Shown: positions 1 through 8,737 of the stretch, piece after piece | Layout: every line of letters begins with the position of its first letter | How positions within the stretch are numbered: the stretch's first letter is position 1 | Assembly (NCBI GenBank): GCA_947305795.1 | Contig: CAMZEK010000003.1 | Span: 35,352 to 99,351 of the forward strand | Length of the DNA: 64,000 nt | Reading direction: 5' to 3' | From: an uncultured Bacteroidales bacterium | GTDB lineage: Bacteria; Bacteroidota; Bacteroidia; Bacteroidales; F082 | Translations under genes and position numbers: made by a program | The notes under the pieces: generated by a model | Seen by the model: only the letters and a program-made list of their open reading frames with translations | Databases searched by the model: none | What the model was told of the DNA's origin: nothing

Positions 1-1
1 G

Positions 2-256
2 TATCGCCAACTGCTGCGTGTGGCTGCTCGCGAAGGTTGCAACTACTTCACTTTCAACATACCGAACACCATTTGTAATGACTGCGGCCACATCGACAAG
101 CGTTTCCTGAAAGAGTGCCCCGAGTGCCATAGCCACAACATCGACTACTTGACCCGCATCATCGGCTACTTGAAGCGCGTCAGCAATTTCAGCGAGCCGC
201 GCCAAGAAGAAGCCGCCCGACGTCACTACGGAAAAATGGAGATGGAGAGATGCTAA
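2..256 (+). CDS. nrdD: Anaerobic ribonucleoside-triphosphate reductase, C-terminal fragment (gene starts before window)
   Basis: Frame open from window start; C-terminal zinc-ribbon CNDCGH...CPECHS and YLKRVSNFSEPRQEEAARRHYG; followed by nrdG with overlap. Confidence 0.88.
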   Translation, partial: YRQLLRVAAREGCNYFTFNIPNTICNDCGHIDKRFLKECPECHSHNIDYLTRIIGYLKRVSNFSEPRQEEAARRHYGKMEMERC

Positions 257-771
257 AGTACGCAAATTATGATATTGTCTTTCAGGAAGTTCCTGATGAA
301 GTGACCTTAGCCATCAACATCTCCAACTGCCCCAACCAATGTCCGGGCTGCCACAGCAAGTATTTGTGGGAGAACACGGGAAAAGAGCTGGATGAGAACG
401 AGTTGAACCGCCTTATCATGCAGTATAAGTCGGGCATCACTTGTGTTTGTTTCATGGGCGGCGATAACGAGCCAGCCAAGGTTTCGGCATTGGCCAAACA
501 ACTGAAAAACAACCATAAAGGACTCAAAGCGGCGTGGTATTCCGGCAAAAACGACCTGCCTGAAAACGTTTCTACCGACCATTTCGACTATATCAAGCTG
601 GGCCGTTTTGTGGCTGAGCTTGGCCCCTTGGACAGCGCGACCACCAACCAGCGCATGATGAAGCGCTTGGCCGACGGTCGTGTGAAGGACATTACGGAAT
701 GGTTCAGGAGAAACAAGAAAGTGTCGCCGGAAAAGCTCACAGTTTCACCCTATCAGGATTCTCAGCGATGA
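250..771 (+). CDS. nrdG: Anaerobic ribonucleotide reductase activating protein (radical SAM)
   Basis: NISNCPNQCPGCHSKYLW cysteine motif; overlaps nrdD end. Confidence 0.9.
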   Translation: MLKYANYDIVFQEVPDEVTLAINISNCPNQCPGCHSKYLWENTGKELDENELNRLIMQYKSGITCVCFMGGDNEPAKVSALAKQLKNNHKGLKAAWYSGKNDLPENVSTDHFDYIKLGRFVAELGPLDSATTNQRMMKRLADGRVKDITEWFRRNKKVSPEKLTVSPYQDSQR

Positions 772-1321
772 ATTGGCTCCAGTCGGGGCGGCGGTGTGCC
801 TTGGCTTTCTCGGTGGTGTGTTTCGTGTAGTTCACGTCCTTACCCTTTGAAATCGAATGACATACGGCGGCGGCCACAGCATCAGTGGCATCGAAAAACT
901 CGGGATTTTCTTCCGTTTTTAGGATGAAATGCACCATCTTGGCCACCTGCTCCTTCGAGGCGTTGCCGTTGCCTGTGATGGTCTGCTTGATGGTCTTGGG
1001 AGAATACTCGAAAATGGGGATGTCGCGGTAGAGTGCAGCGGCCATGGCTACCCCTTGGGCACGCCCCAGTTTCAGCATTGATTGCACGTTTTTGCCGAAA
1101 AACGGAGCCTCAATGGCCAATTCGTCAGGATGATAGGTGTTCACAATTTCCAAAACACGCTCGAAGATTTTCTTTAACTTCAGCGCTTGGTTCTCCAGCT
1201 TCTTCAAGTTGATGACCCCCATCGTGATGAGTTCCAATTTCTTGCCTTGCTCACGGATCACACCATAGCCCATTACCATGGTACCCGGGTCAATGCCTAA
1301 TATGATTTTTTCTTGGTCCAT
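737..1321 (-). CDS. ruvC: Crossover junction endodeoxyribonuclease RuvC
   Basis: ILGIDPGTMVMGYGVI N-terminus, AIEAPFFGKNVQSMLKLGRAQGV; RuvC length and fold motifs. Confidence 0.93.
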   Translation of the reverse strand: MDQEKIILGIDPGTMVMGYGVIREQGKKLELITMGVINLKKLENQALKLKKIFERVLEIVNTYHPDELAIEAPFFGKNVQSMLKLGRAQGVAMAAALYRDIPIFEYSPKTIKQTITGNGNASKEQVAKMVHFILKTEENPEFFDATDAVAAAVCHSISKGKDVNYTKHTTEKAKAHRRPDWSQFIAENPDRVKL

Positions 1322-1333
1322 TGTGTTGTTTCT

Positions 1334-1342
1334 GCAAAAGTA
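1334..1342 (-). promoter_or_regulatory. Bacteroidetes -7 promoter element (TACTTTTGC) upstream of ruvC
   Basis: Matches TAnnTTTGC consensus just upstream of ruvC start. Confidence 0.5.
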
Positions 1343-1365
1343 GGGATTTTTTGGAATTAATAGAC

Positions 1366-2820
1366 TTAATCAAACAATTGGCTACCTTTCACTTGGCGTG
1401 GTATTTTCCTCGCATACATATTGTTGAGAAGTCCATTAGGGGTAATGAATGTCGGCAATAACGATTTCTTGGTTTTGGTCACTTTGCGGAAAGTACGCAT
1501 CCGTTGATTAAGATGGCTGTCGTAGCTTTTGGTGATTTCGAACTCATTTTGCGAATACTTCATTTCGCAAATGCTGATACATTTGTCGGAACGATCGATA
1601 AGCAGGTCAATTTGCGCTCCATGTTTCAAGTCTTCGTCAGTTTCATCGACAATCATGTTTTTGGTAGGGCGATAAGTCCAAGAACAAGGTGTGTTTATGG
1701 TACCATCGATGCCCAAGGCTTGAACAATCTGATCCAAATGGTTGAGGCACAATATTTCAAAAGCATACCCACACCAACTCTCATATTGACTGGTAGATTG
1801 CATCTTTTGCCAATACCCCTTCAAGTAGTTTCCTGAATCGTTCATGAAACGGAAATGAAAGAGCGTGAAAGGGTCGATGAGCTGATACAAGCGGTCTTTT
1901 TTGCTCTTTTTGAACGGGATGTAACTCCTGATGAAAGAACATTCCTCCAATTCTTGTAACAGGCGGGTCAAGTTTCCATTGTTGGTTTGATGTGCCTCTT
2001 CTATGATTTCTGTTCTCGTCATGCCTGTGCCCTTCTTTTCCAAAGCGGTCACTACGGCAATGTAGTTTTCCGACTTTTTGAAAAGTGACCTGAAAATCTT
2101 GCGGAATTCATCCACCATTTCCCCTCCACGCGTAAAGCACAACGATTCAATGTTTTGTGTCACGCTTTTGCCTCGCTCAAAGAGTGAAAGATAATACGCC
2201 ACACCTCCCACAGCCATATAGCATTCCATGATTTCTTGGCGTTCGTACATGAATCCTTGAGCCTTGAAATATTTTTCTATTTCGCACAAAGTGAAAGGGG
2301 AAATGAGCATGGTGTGTGTAGCGCGGTTATGCAGTCCGCCACGAGAGTTAATGACTTTGTTGAGCATCCAGGTGGTGGCACTTCCACAAACAATGAGTTT
2401 GATGTCATTTCGATAGGCAGCCCAATCGTTCCAGAAATGCTCCAAGGCACTGACAAACTTCGAACCTCGCGTGTCGAACCAGGGCAATTCATCGAAAAAG
2501 AGAATTTTCGGGCCTTCTTCAGCTTCTTTTTCAATATAGGTAGATAACTGACGAAAGGCCTGTGTCCATGTTTTGGGAAGTTCTGTCAAGGATGTAAAAT
2601 TGTTGAGCGCATCGCTGAAGTTTTCCAATTGTTCTTTGGTGCTTGCGTTCTCTTTGCCTGTCATACGGAAAGTGAATTGGTTTTCAAGCAGTTCTTTAAC
2701 GAGGAAAGTCTTTCCGACGCGCCGTCTTCCATAGATGGCGATAAACTCCGACTTGTTGCTGGCAATGTAATTCTCCAATAGGGTCATTTGTTCTTCGCGG
2801 CCAATGATGTTTTCTTTCAT
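1366..2820 (-). CDS. AAA ATPase (ATPase_2 / DUF234-type P-loop protein)
   Basis: Walker A IYGRRRVGKTFLVKELL, Walker B ILFFDELPW, C-terminal restriction-like domain IDLLIDRSDKCISICEMKYS. Confidence 0.85.
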   Translation of the reverse strand: MKENIIGREEQMTLLENYIASNKSEFIAIYGRRRVGKTFLVKELLENQFTFRMTGKENASTKEQLENFSDALNNFTSLTELPKTWTQAFRQLSTYIEKEAEEGPKILFFDELPWFDTRGSKFVSALEHFWNDWAAYRNDIKLIVCGSATTWMLNKVINSRGGLHNRATHTMLISPFTLCEIEKYFKAQGFMYERQEIMECYMAVGGVAYYLSLFERGKSVTQNIESLCFTRGGEMVDEFRKIFRSLFKKSENYIAVVTALEKKGTGMTRTEIIEEAHQTNNGNLTRLLQELEECSFIRSYIPFKKSKKDRLYQLIDPFTLFHFRFMNDSGNYLKGYWQKMQSTSQYESWCGYAFEILCLNHLDQIVQALGIDGTINTPCSWTYRPTKNMIVDETDEDLKHGAQIDLLIDRSDKCISICEMKYSQNEFEITKSYDSHLNQRMRTFRKVTKTKKSLLPTFITPNGLLNNMYARKIPRQVKGSQLFD

Positions 2821-2834
2821 GGTTAGAAATACAA

Positions 2835-2955
2835 TTTTGGCGCAAAGTTACAAAAAAAATCATAGATTGCGCCAGCTTTGAAGAGATTTTTGGCGTAAAG
2901 TGGTATAAAAAGTATAGATTGCGCTAAGTTTAAGGAGATTTTTGGCGCAATCTTG
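2835..2955. repeat. ~52-53 bp direct repeat, ~2.3 copies, spanning the ATPase promoter
   Basis: ttttggcgcaaagt...catagattgcgcc...gaagaga / ttttggcgtaaagt...tatagattgcgct...aaggaga / ttttggcgcaat. Confidence 0.75.
2842..2850 (-). promoter_or_regulatory. Putative -7 element (TAACTTTGC) of the AAA ATPase gene
   Basis: gcaaagtta on + strand = TAACTTTGC on minus, 22 nt upstream of ATG. Confidence 0.5.
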
Positions 2956-3008
2956 GTGTTTTTGGTGAGATTTAGCCGAGAATGGAATGCAAATCAGCTC
3001 TAACACTT

Positions 3009-4385
3009 TTACCCAAACAACACACTCCCCAGTTCATAAACTGAAGCCACTGGCACAATCTGAATCTTAAACCGCTTCGTATACAATCCTTTGGCATTAT
3101 ACTTTGAGACAAAGATTTTCTCAAAGCCCAACTTGTTGGCCTCGGCGATGCGAGCTTCGATGCGGGTGACGGCGCGGATTTCGCCTGAAAGACCTACCTC
3201 GGCGGCAAAGGCGTAACTCGAAGGGATGGGAATGTCGGCATTCGAGGAGAGCACGGCGGCGATGACGGCCATATCAATGGCGGGGTCATCCACGTGGAGG
3301 CCGCCCGCGATGTTCAGGAACACGTCTTTTATGGAGAGGCGGAAACCTGCGCGTTTTTCAAGCACGGCTAACAGCATGTTCATCCTGCGAATATCAAAGC
3401 CCGTAGCAGAGCGTTGCGGTGTGCCGTAGGCCGCGCTGCTCACCAAAGCCTGTGTTTCAATAAGCATGGGACGTTGTCCCTCCATTGTCGCCGCGATAGC
3501 GATACCACTTACCTCTTCGTCGCGCTGCGAGAGGAGGATTTCGCTGGGGTTGGTCACCTCGCGAAGGCCTGTGGCATTCATCTCGAAGATGCCCAACTCA
3601 GAAGCCGATCCGAAACGGTTCTTGATGGTGCGCAGGATACGGAAACCATAGTGGCGGTCGCCTTCAAACTGCAAGACCGTATCGACGATATGCTCCAAGA
3701 TCTTCGGTCCGGCGATGCTGCCGTCCTTGGTGATGTGGCCGATGAGGAACACCGGTACTTGATACGCCTTGGCGATTTTGTTCATCTCGGCGGCGGTTTC
3801 TCGAATCTGCGAAAGGCTACCTGCCGCCGCATCCACGTAGGGCGATTCGAGCGTCTGGATGGAGTCGATGATGACGATGTCTGGTTGCACATTCTTGAAA
3901 TGCTTCAAGATTTCCTGCGTGTTGGTCTCGGTGAGGATGAGGCAGTCGGTGTTGTGGATGCCGATGCGCTCGGCTCGCATCTTGATTTGGGTTTGGCTTT
4001 CCTCGCCGGAGATGTAAAGCACCTTTCTTCCAGAGAGTTGCAAGGCCGTCTGCAAGAGCAAGGTCGACTTGCCGATGCCAGGCTCACCACCCACAAGAGT
4101 CAAAGAACCGAGCACTAAGCCACCGCCCAACACGCGGTTGAGTTCCTCGTAAGGCAAGATGATACGCTGTTCCTTGGCGTTCCCGATTTCGTTGATGGGC
4201 ACGGGCAGGCCTTTATCCATCTCCAATCCGACGCTTTTCTTCACCGATTTGCTGTCCTTTCCCGTGACGACGGTTTCCTCGACGCAGGTGTTCCACGCGC
4301 CGCAGGCAGGACATTTCCCGAACCATTTCGGCGACTCGTTGTCACATTCCTTGCAGAAAAAGGCGGTTTTCTCTTTCGTTGCCAT
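3009..4385 (-). CDS. radA: DNA repair protein RadA (start adjusted from ORF start 4451)
   Basis: MATKEKTAFFCKECDNESPKWFGKCPACGAWNTC zinc finger, GGEPGIGKSTLLLQ Walker A, KNRFG motif, Lon-like C-terminus. Confidence 0.95.
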   Translation of the reverse strand: MATKEKTAFFCKECDNESPKWFGKCPACGAWNTCVEETVVTGKDSKSVKKSVGLEMDKGLPVPINEIGNAKEQRIILPYEELNRVLGGGLVLGSLTLVGGEPGIGKSTLLLQTALQLSGRKVLYISGEESQTQIKMRAERIGIHNTDCLILTETNTQEILKHFKNVQPDIVIIDSIQTLESPYVDAAAGSLSQIRETAAEMNKIAKAYQVPVFLIGHITKDGSIAGPKILEHIVDTVLQFEGDRHYGFRILRTIKNRFGSASELGIFEMNATGLREVTNPSEILLSQRDEEVSGIAIAATMEGQRPMLIETQALVSSAAYGTPQRSATGFDIRRMNMLLAVLEKRAGFRLSIKDVFLNIAGGLHVDDPAIDMAVIAAVLSSNADIPIPSSYAFAAEVGLSGEIRAVTRIEARIAEANKLGFEKIFVSKYNAKGLYTKRFKIQIVPVASVYELGSVLFG

Positions 4386-4423
4386 AAAATCAATTTTGAA
4401 GGCAAAATTAGGAAATCTTTTCG

Positions 4424-4432
4424 TAATTTTGC
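4424..4432 (+). promoter_or_regulatory. Putative -7 promoter element TAATTTTGC
   Basis: TAnnTTTGC match upstream of TlpA-like gene at 4471. Confidence 0.5.
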
Positions 4433-4470
4433 GGCTCAATTCTGAAAACAACCTAAAAGTCTAATTTACA

Positions 4471-5559
4471 ATGAAAAAACATCTGTTATTCCTATTTGCA
4501 TTGGCACTCGGCCTGACTGCCTGCAACAACAAATCCAACCAATTTAAAGTGAGTCTCAGCCTGAAAAATGGCAACGACCAAACCGTCTACCTGCAAAAGT
4601 ATGTCGATAATGCTCCTGTTACCATCGACTCGGCTGTCATTGCCAACGAAATGGCCATCTTGACCGCTACCAAGGACGACCCGCAGATTCTTTATACTCT
4701 GAAAATCAAGGGTAAACGCGGCTATTTTCCTTTCTTTACCGACAACCAAGACATGACCCTTGTGGGCGACCTCAATAACATGAATGACGCCGTAATCACA
4801 GGATCGGAAACGCAGGAGGAATGGAATGCCTATGAGGAGACACAAAATCAGTTCAACGACCAAATCCGCGAACTTTATGCCGTGATGCAACAGGCTTTTG
4901 CCGATAACGACTCCATCGCAATGGATTCGCTTAACACCGTCGGCACTGCCCTGATGGAACAGCAGGACAATTACCGCGATGAGTACATCAAAAACCATGG
5001 CGATAGCTTCCTTGCCCATTACCTTTTGGACGAATCGAAGCAAGATTACGACCTTGCCTCGTTGAAGGAACTCGTGGCTGGCTTCACTACTGAATCCATC
5101 TACACTAAAGACCTCAATGATTACATCGCCAAGCAAGAACGCCTTGAAGTGGGCCAACCCTTCATCGACTTTACGCTGAAGACCAACAACGACACGGAAG
5201 TCGTCCTTTCCGAAATGATTCCTCAAAACAAGCTCACCTTGGTTGACTTCTGGGCTTCGTGGTGCGGTCCGTGCCGCAAGGAGAATCCTGTCGTAAAGGC
5301 CGCCTATGAGCAGTTCCATGAATTTGGTTTTGATGTCATCGGTGTCAGCGTCGACCAAGACGAGGCCGCTTGGCTGCAAGCCGTGGAAGAAGACCAATTG
5401 CCCTGGACGCAGGTGCGCGATGCCGAAAACAAGGCCAGTGAAGCCTATCTGATTTATTACATTCCGTCCAACTTCCTCTTCGACCAGAATGGCACAATGG
5501 TGGCCAAAGGTTTGAGGGGTGATGACTTGGTGGCGAAACTGAGCGAAATCCTGAAATAA
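4471..5559 (+). CDS. TlpA-family thiol:disulfide lipoprotein with DUF4369 N-terminal domain
   Basis: Lipoprotein signal (LTACNN), DUF4369-like N-terminus, WASWCGPCRKENP thioredoxin active site. Confidence 0.9.
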   Translation: MKKHLLFLFALALGLTACNNKSNQFKVSLSLKNGNDQTVYLQKYVDNAPVTIDSAVIANEMAILTATKDDPQILYTLKIKGKRGYFPFFTDNQDMTLVGDLNNMNDAVITGSETQEEWNAYEETQNQFNDQIRELYAVMQQAFADNDSIAMDSLNTVGTALMEQQDNYRDEYIKNHGDSFLAHYLLDESKQDYDLASLKELVAGFTTESIYTKDLNDYIAKQERLEVGQPFIDFTLKTNNDTEVVLSEMIPQNKLTLVDFWASWCGPCRKENPVVKAAYEQFHEFGFDVIGVSVDQDEAAWLQAVEEDQLPWTQVRDAENKASEAYLIYYIPSNFLFDQNGTMVAKGLRGDDLVAKLSEILK

Positions 5560-5560
5560 T

Positions 5561-5660
5561 GCAGAATTATGAATGCGGAATGTGGAATGCGGAATAGGAG
5601 CGAAGCCCAGCGTCGCTTTGCGCTATTCTGCATTCCGAATTCTGCATTCCGAATTAAAAA
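5561..5660. repeat. Palindromic dispersed-type repeat (gaatgcggaat / attccgaattctgcattccgaatt)
   Basis: gcagaattatgaatgcggaatgtggaatgcggaatag ... ctattctgcattccgaattctgcattccgaatt; arms complementary around gagcgaagcccagcgtcgctttgcg. Confidence 0.7.
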
Positions 5661-5669
5661 CAACACGCT

Positions 5670-6719
5670 ATGAAAACCAAACTTATCCTTTTAACCACAC
5701 TTGTGCTGGGTATTTTTGCCTGCACCTCAAAGCCTGAAACTGAAACCTTTAAGGTTTGTGTGAACCTCGCCAACGCTGATGGGCAGACCATTTATCTGCA
5801 AAAGGATGGTCAAATCCTTGATTCAACGACGATTGCGAATTGGGAAGCCATGTTCAATACTCCCGTTTGCAAGGACAACGAGATGTACGGCCTCATGCTG
5901 AAAGGCTGGCGTCGTCCATTTTCGTTCTTTACTGATAATGTGGACGTTACCCTTGAAGGCGATGCGCAGAATCCGAACCTTATTGTGGTGAAAGGCTCCG
6001 TGTCACAAGACCATCTTAATGCCTTCACGGAGAGCTATAACGCCTTGGAAGAGAAGCTTGAGGCCGACAGTACCATGGCCCAAGCTGACAAGGATGAAAT
6101 CCTGAAGATGCACTGCTTTGACTTCGTTTGGGACAACCCCACCGACCCCGTGGCGCATTATGTGATGTACCGCTACAAGTGGGCTTTCGGTCCCTGTGAG
6201 TTGCGCACGATGATTGACAATATCCATCACGCCGATAGCACGATAACTTCCAAGAATTTGACAATGGCTGAGGAATATGTGGAAAAGCTAGAGCGCGTGC
6301 AAGCTGGTCAGCCTATCATCGACTTCACCCAAAACGACCCCGATGGTAATCCCGTGACACTCAGTCAACTCGCCCAAGGCAAGCTGTTGTTGGTCGATTT
6401 TTGGGCCTCATGGTGCCCCGACTGCCGCAAGGCCAACCCTGGTGTGGTGGCGGCTTATCAGAAATACCATGAGCAAGGCTTTGACGTGCTTGGCGTTTCG
6501 TTCGATACGAACAAGGAGGCTTGGCTTGCCGCCATTGAGAAGGATGGTCTCACCTGGACCCATGTCTCCGACCTGCAAGGCTGGAGCAACGCCGCTGGAG
6601 CCTTGTACGCCATTGCTTTCATCCCGCAAAACGCCCTTATCAAGGACGGCATGATTGTCGCCCGCAACCTTGAAGGGGAGGAGCTGATGGAAGAGATTGA
6701 ACGACAGTTAAATAAGTAG
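5670..6719 (+). CDS. TlpA-family/DUF4369 thioredoxin-like lipoprotein (paralog of 4471..5559)
   Basis: Same architecture; active site WASWCPDCRKANP; lipobox IFACTS. Confidence 0.88.
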   Translation: MKTKLILLTTLVLGIFACTSKPETETFKVCVNLANADGQTIYLQKDGQILDSTTIANWEAMFNTPVCKDNEMYGLMLKGWRRPFSFFTDNVDVTLEGDAQNPNLIVVKGSVSQDHLNAFTESYNALEEKLEADSTMAQADKDEILKMHCFDFVWDNPTDPVAHYVMYRYKWAFGPCELRTMIDNIHHADSTITSKNLTMAEEYVEKLERVQAGQPIIDFTQNDPDGNPVTLSQLAQGKLLLVDFWASWCPDCRKANPGVVAAYQKYHEQGFDVLGVSFDTNKEAWLAAIEKDGLTWTHVSDLQGWSNAAGALYAIAFIPQNALIKDGMIVARNLEGEELMEEIERQLNK

Positions 6720-6734
6720 CCGGATTATTTCGGA

Positions 6735-7259
6735 TTACTTAATCTCGTAAGTGTTCACCGTCCCGATGGGTTCTACCAGAACCATTTTGATTAGCTTGCG
6801 GTCGGATAGGCGGTAGGTCAATTCCACGGAGGAATAGCCGCCTCTCGGCACTTTTCCGTTGACGGTGAGGGTAACTGTGCGGAGTCCTTTGGCTTCTGTT
6901 ACGGAAGTCTCTGCATTGTTTTCTTCCGCGGCTTGTCTCCAATTTCCTGAAAGACAGTTTAATAGTGTGGAACGCTGCAATTGCACCATGGGAACTTTTT
7001 GGGCGTCAATTTCGGCTTTCTTGCCGTCCATGTTCATTTTCACCTGCATACCGTCGACGATAAAAAACTCGCCTTCAGGGTTGGTGTAAGTCATGGAAAG
7101 CTGCTCGTCTCCGTCAAAAACGAGATGTCCGGCCTTGTTGATGGTTTTTCCCGACACCTTCATAAAGCGTGTCTGCGTGAAATCGGTGTCATACTGATGT
7201 TGGGCAAATGCAGTGAGGGAAAGTAGCACTGCAATGATAATCAAGTTAATACGTTTCAT
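6735..7259 (-). CDS. LolA-like outer-membrane lipoprotein carrier family protein
   Basis: Signal peptide; FTQTRFMKVSGKTINKAGHLVFDGDEQLSMTYTNPEGEFFIVDGMQVKM typical of Bacteroidetes LolA-like proteins. Confidence 0.75.
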   Translation of the reverse strand: MKRINLIIIAVLLSLTAFAQHQYDTDFTQTRFMKVSGKTINKAGHLVFDGDEQLSMTYTNPEGEFFIVDGMQVKMNMDGKKAEIDAQKVPMVQLQRSTLLNCLSGNWRQAAEENNAETSVTEAKGLRTVTLTVNGKVPRGGYSSVELTYRLSDRKLIKMVLVEPIGTVNTYEIK

Positions 7260-7498
7260 TTTGGTAGATTGTCTAAATAGGTGACTACATCGTTTACGGT
7301 TTCAAATTTGGCCAAGGCCTGATCGGGGATGACGATGCCGTAATCGTCTTCGAGGCGCATTAAAAGTTGCAGGATATCGACGGAATCGGCACCAAGGTCG
7401 CGTTTGATTTGGGCGTCGAGCGTGACCCGCTCTGGGTCGATGCGCAGCTGACGCGCTAAAGTGGCTTTTACTACTTCGTACATATTGTTCAGATTCAA
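7256..7498 (-). CDS. Acyl carrier protein (dedicated, operon-embedded)
   Basis: 80 aa; DLGADSVDILQLLMRLEDDYGIVIPDQ phosphopantetheine site DSVD; 4-nt overlap with LolA-like gene. Confidence 0.92.
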   Translation of the reverse strand: MNLNNMYEVVKATLARQLRIDPERVTLDAQIKRDLGADSVDILQLLMRLEDDYGIVIPDQALAKFETVNDVVTYLDNLPK

Positions 7499-7524
7499 AG
7501 ATTTAAAATTTAAAATTCAAAGAT

Positions 7525-8544
7525 TTAATATTCGTAATGTTCGTAACGCATGATGATCTCTTCTATTTTTACAGATAACGCGCTGACTTCCATCTTGTAG
7601 GCTTGCTCGATGCATTTCTCCACTGCCGTGGCTTTGCTGGAACCATGGCCTTTCACAACCGTCTTCGAGGTGCCCAACAACACGCTGCCACCGTAGTTTT
7701 GGTAGTTCATGAATTCCTTTTCCTCCATGAACATCCGTTTCATCAGCAGGGCACCCAACTTGTAAATTGGCCTTGAATAGATGTCCTTCTTCAGCTTTTT
7801 CAACAGTTCAAGAGCGGTGCCTTCGGTAGTCTTCACGAGCACGTTGCCCGAAAAACCGTCGCAAACCACCACATCGTAGTTGCCTGAAAGCAAGTCACGG
7901 CTCTCCATGTTGCCCACAAAATGGATTTCGGGAGTCTCACTTAGCAAAAAGTGTGCCTTTTGACGAATCTCGTCGCCTTTTTCTGCTTCTTTTCCGACGT
8001 TGAGCAAGGCAATGCGCGGTTTTTCGATGCCGTAGACTTTTTCCATATAGAGGCTCGACATGATGGCGAACTGCCTCAGGTGCTCAGGCGTGACCTCCAC
8101 GTTAGCGCCACTGTCGCAAATCCCGACGAGGCCGCCATCCATGGTAGGCAGGATAGGGCAGAAGGCTGGCCTAATGACGCCTTTCACGCGGCCGATACGG
8201 GTCAGGGCAGCAGCAACGAGGGCACCAGTGGAGCCAGTGCTCACCATGGCATTGATGTCGTCGCAATCACGCAACATACGGACGGCCTTAATCATCGAGC
8301 TTTCCTTTTTCAGGCGGATGGCGTCGATGGGACGTTCCTCACAGCCGATGACCTCAGGCGCGTGGACGATTTCCAACCTCGAAGTGTCGTAGCTTTTGTT
8401 TTTGAGGTAGTTTCTCAAGGTGCTTTCGTCGCCTGTGAGAATCAGATAAAGATCTGTAAATTTGGCCATTGCAGCCAAGGCTCCATCCACGTTGGCCTCG
8501 GGGCTGTGGTCGCCTCCGAAACAATCTATTAGAATTTTTATCAT
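7525..8544 (-). CDS. plsX: Phosphate acyltransferase PlsX
   Basis: IDCFGGDHSPEANVDGAL, VSTGSTGALVAAAL, VCDGFSGNVLVKTTEG, GTSKTVVKGHGSSKA. Confidence 0.95.
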   Translation of the reverse strand: MIKILIDCFGGDHSPEANVDGALAAMAKFTDLYLILTGDESTLRNYLKNKSYDTSRLEIVHAPEVIGCEERPIDAIRLKKESSMIKAVRMLRDCDDINAMVSTGSTGALVAAALTRIGRVKGVIRPAFCPILPTMDGGLVGICDSGANVEVTPEHLRQFAIMSSLYMEKVYGIEKPRIALLNVGKEAEKGDEIRQKAHFLLSETPEIHFVGNMESRDLLSGNYDVVVCDGFSGNVLVKTTEGTALELLKKLKKDIYSRPIYKLGALLMKRMFMEEKEFMNYQNYGGSVLLGTSKTVVKGHGSSKATAVEKCIEQAYKMEVSALSVKIEEIIMRYEHYEY

Positions 8545-8561
8545 GGTCGATTCTTTTTTGT

Positions 8562-8729
8562 CACAAAACCTGTAAAACCCTCAAAACCTTTTTCTTGGGT
8601 TACGGAAAGCACGCCCCTCATTCCGAACTTGATTCGGAACGGCTGCTTTCCAGCGGCGACACGGTTGTGGAGCCGCTTCTCGTTTTTCATTGGAACAATC
8701 ATCGTTTTGCAAGTTTTGACGGTTTTGTG
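8562..8729. repeat. MITE-like compound palindrome between plsX and acyltransferase gene
   Basis: Imperfect terminal inverted repeats cacaaaacctgtaaaaccctcaaaac / gttttgcaagttttgacggttttgtg (about 20/26 match) enclosing nested hairpins ggaaagc..gctttcc, attccgaacttgattcggaa and agcggc..gccgct. Confidence 0.6.
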
Positions 8730-8737
8730 ATTAAAAT

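Noticed and set aside
1366-2820. AAA ATPase as a mobile element or defence gene
   Set aside because: ATPase_2/DUF234 proteins are widespread in Bacteroidetes; no neighbouring transposase, nuclease or defence partner seen.
4492-5397. 301-aa ORF antisense to TlpA-like gene
   Set aside because: Fully antisense to a convincing thioredoxin-family CDS; no recognisable domain; codon-bias shadow ORF.
7951-8532. 193-aa plus-strand ORF opposite plsX
   Set aside because: Shadow ORF over clear PlsX motifs.
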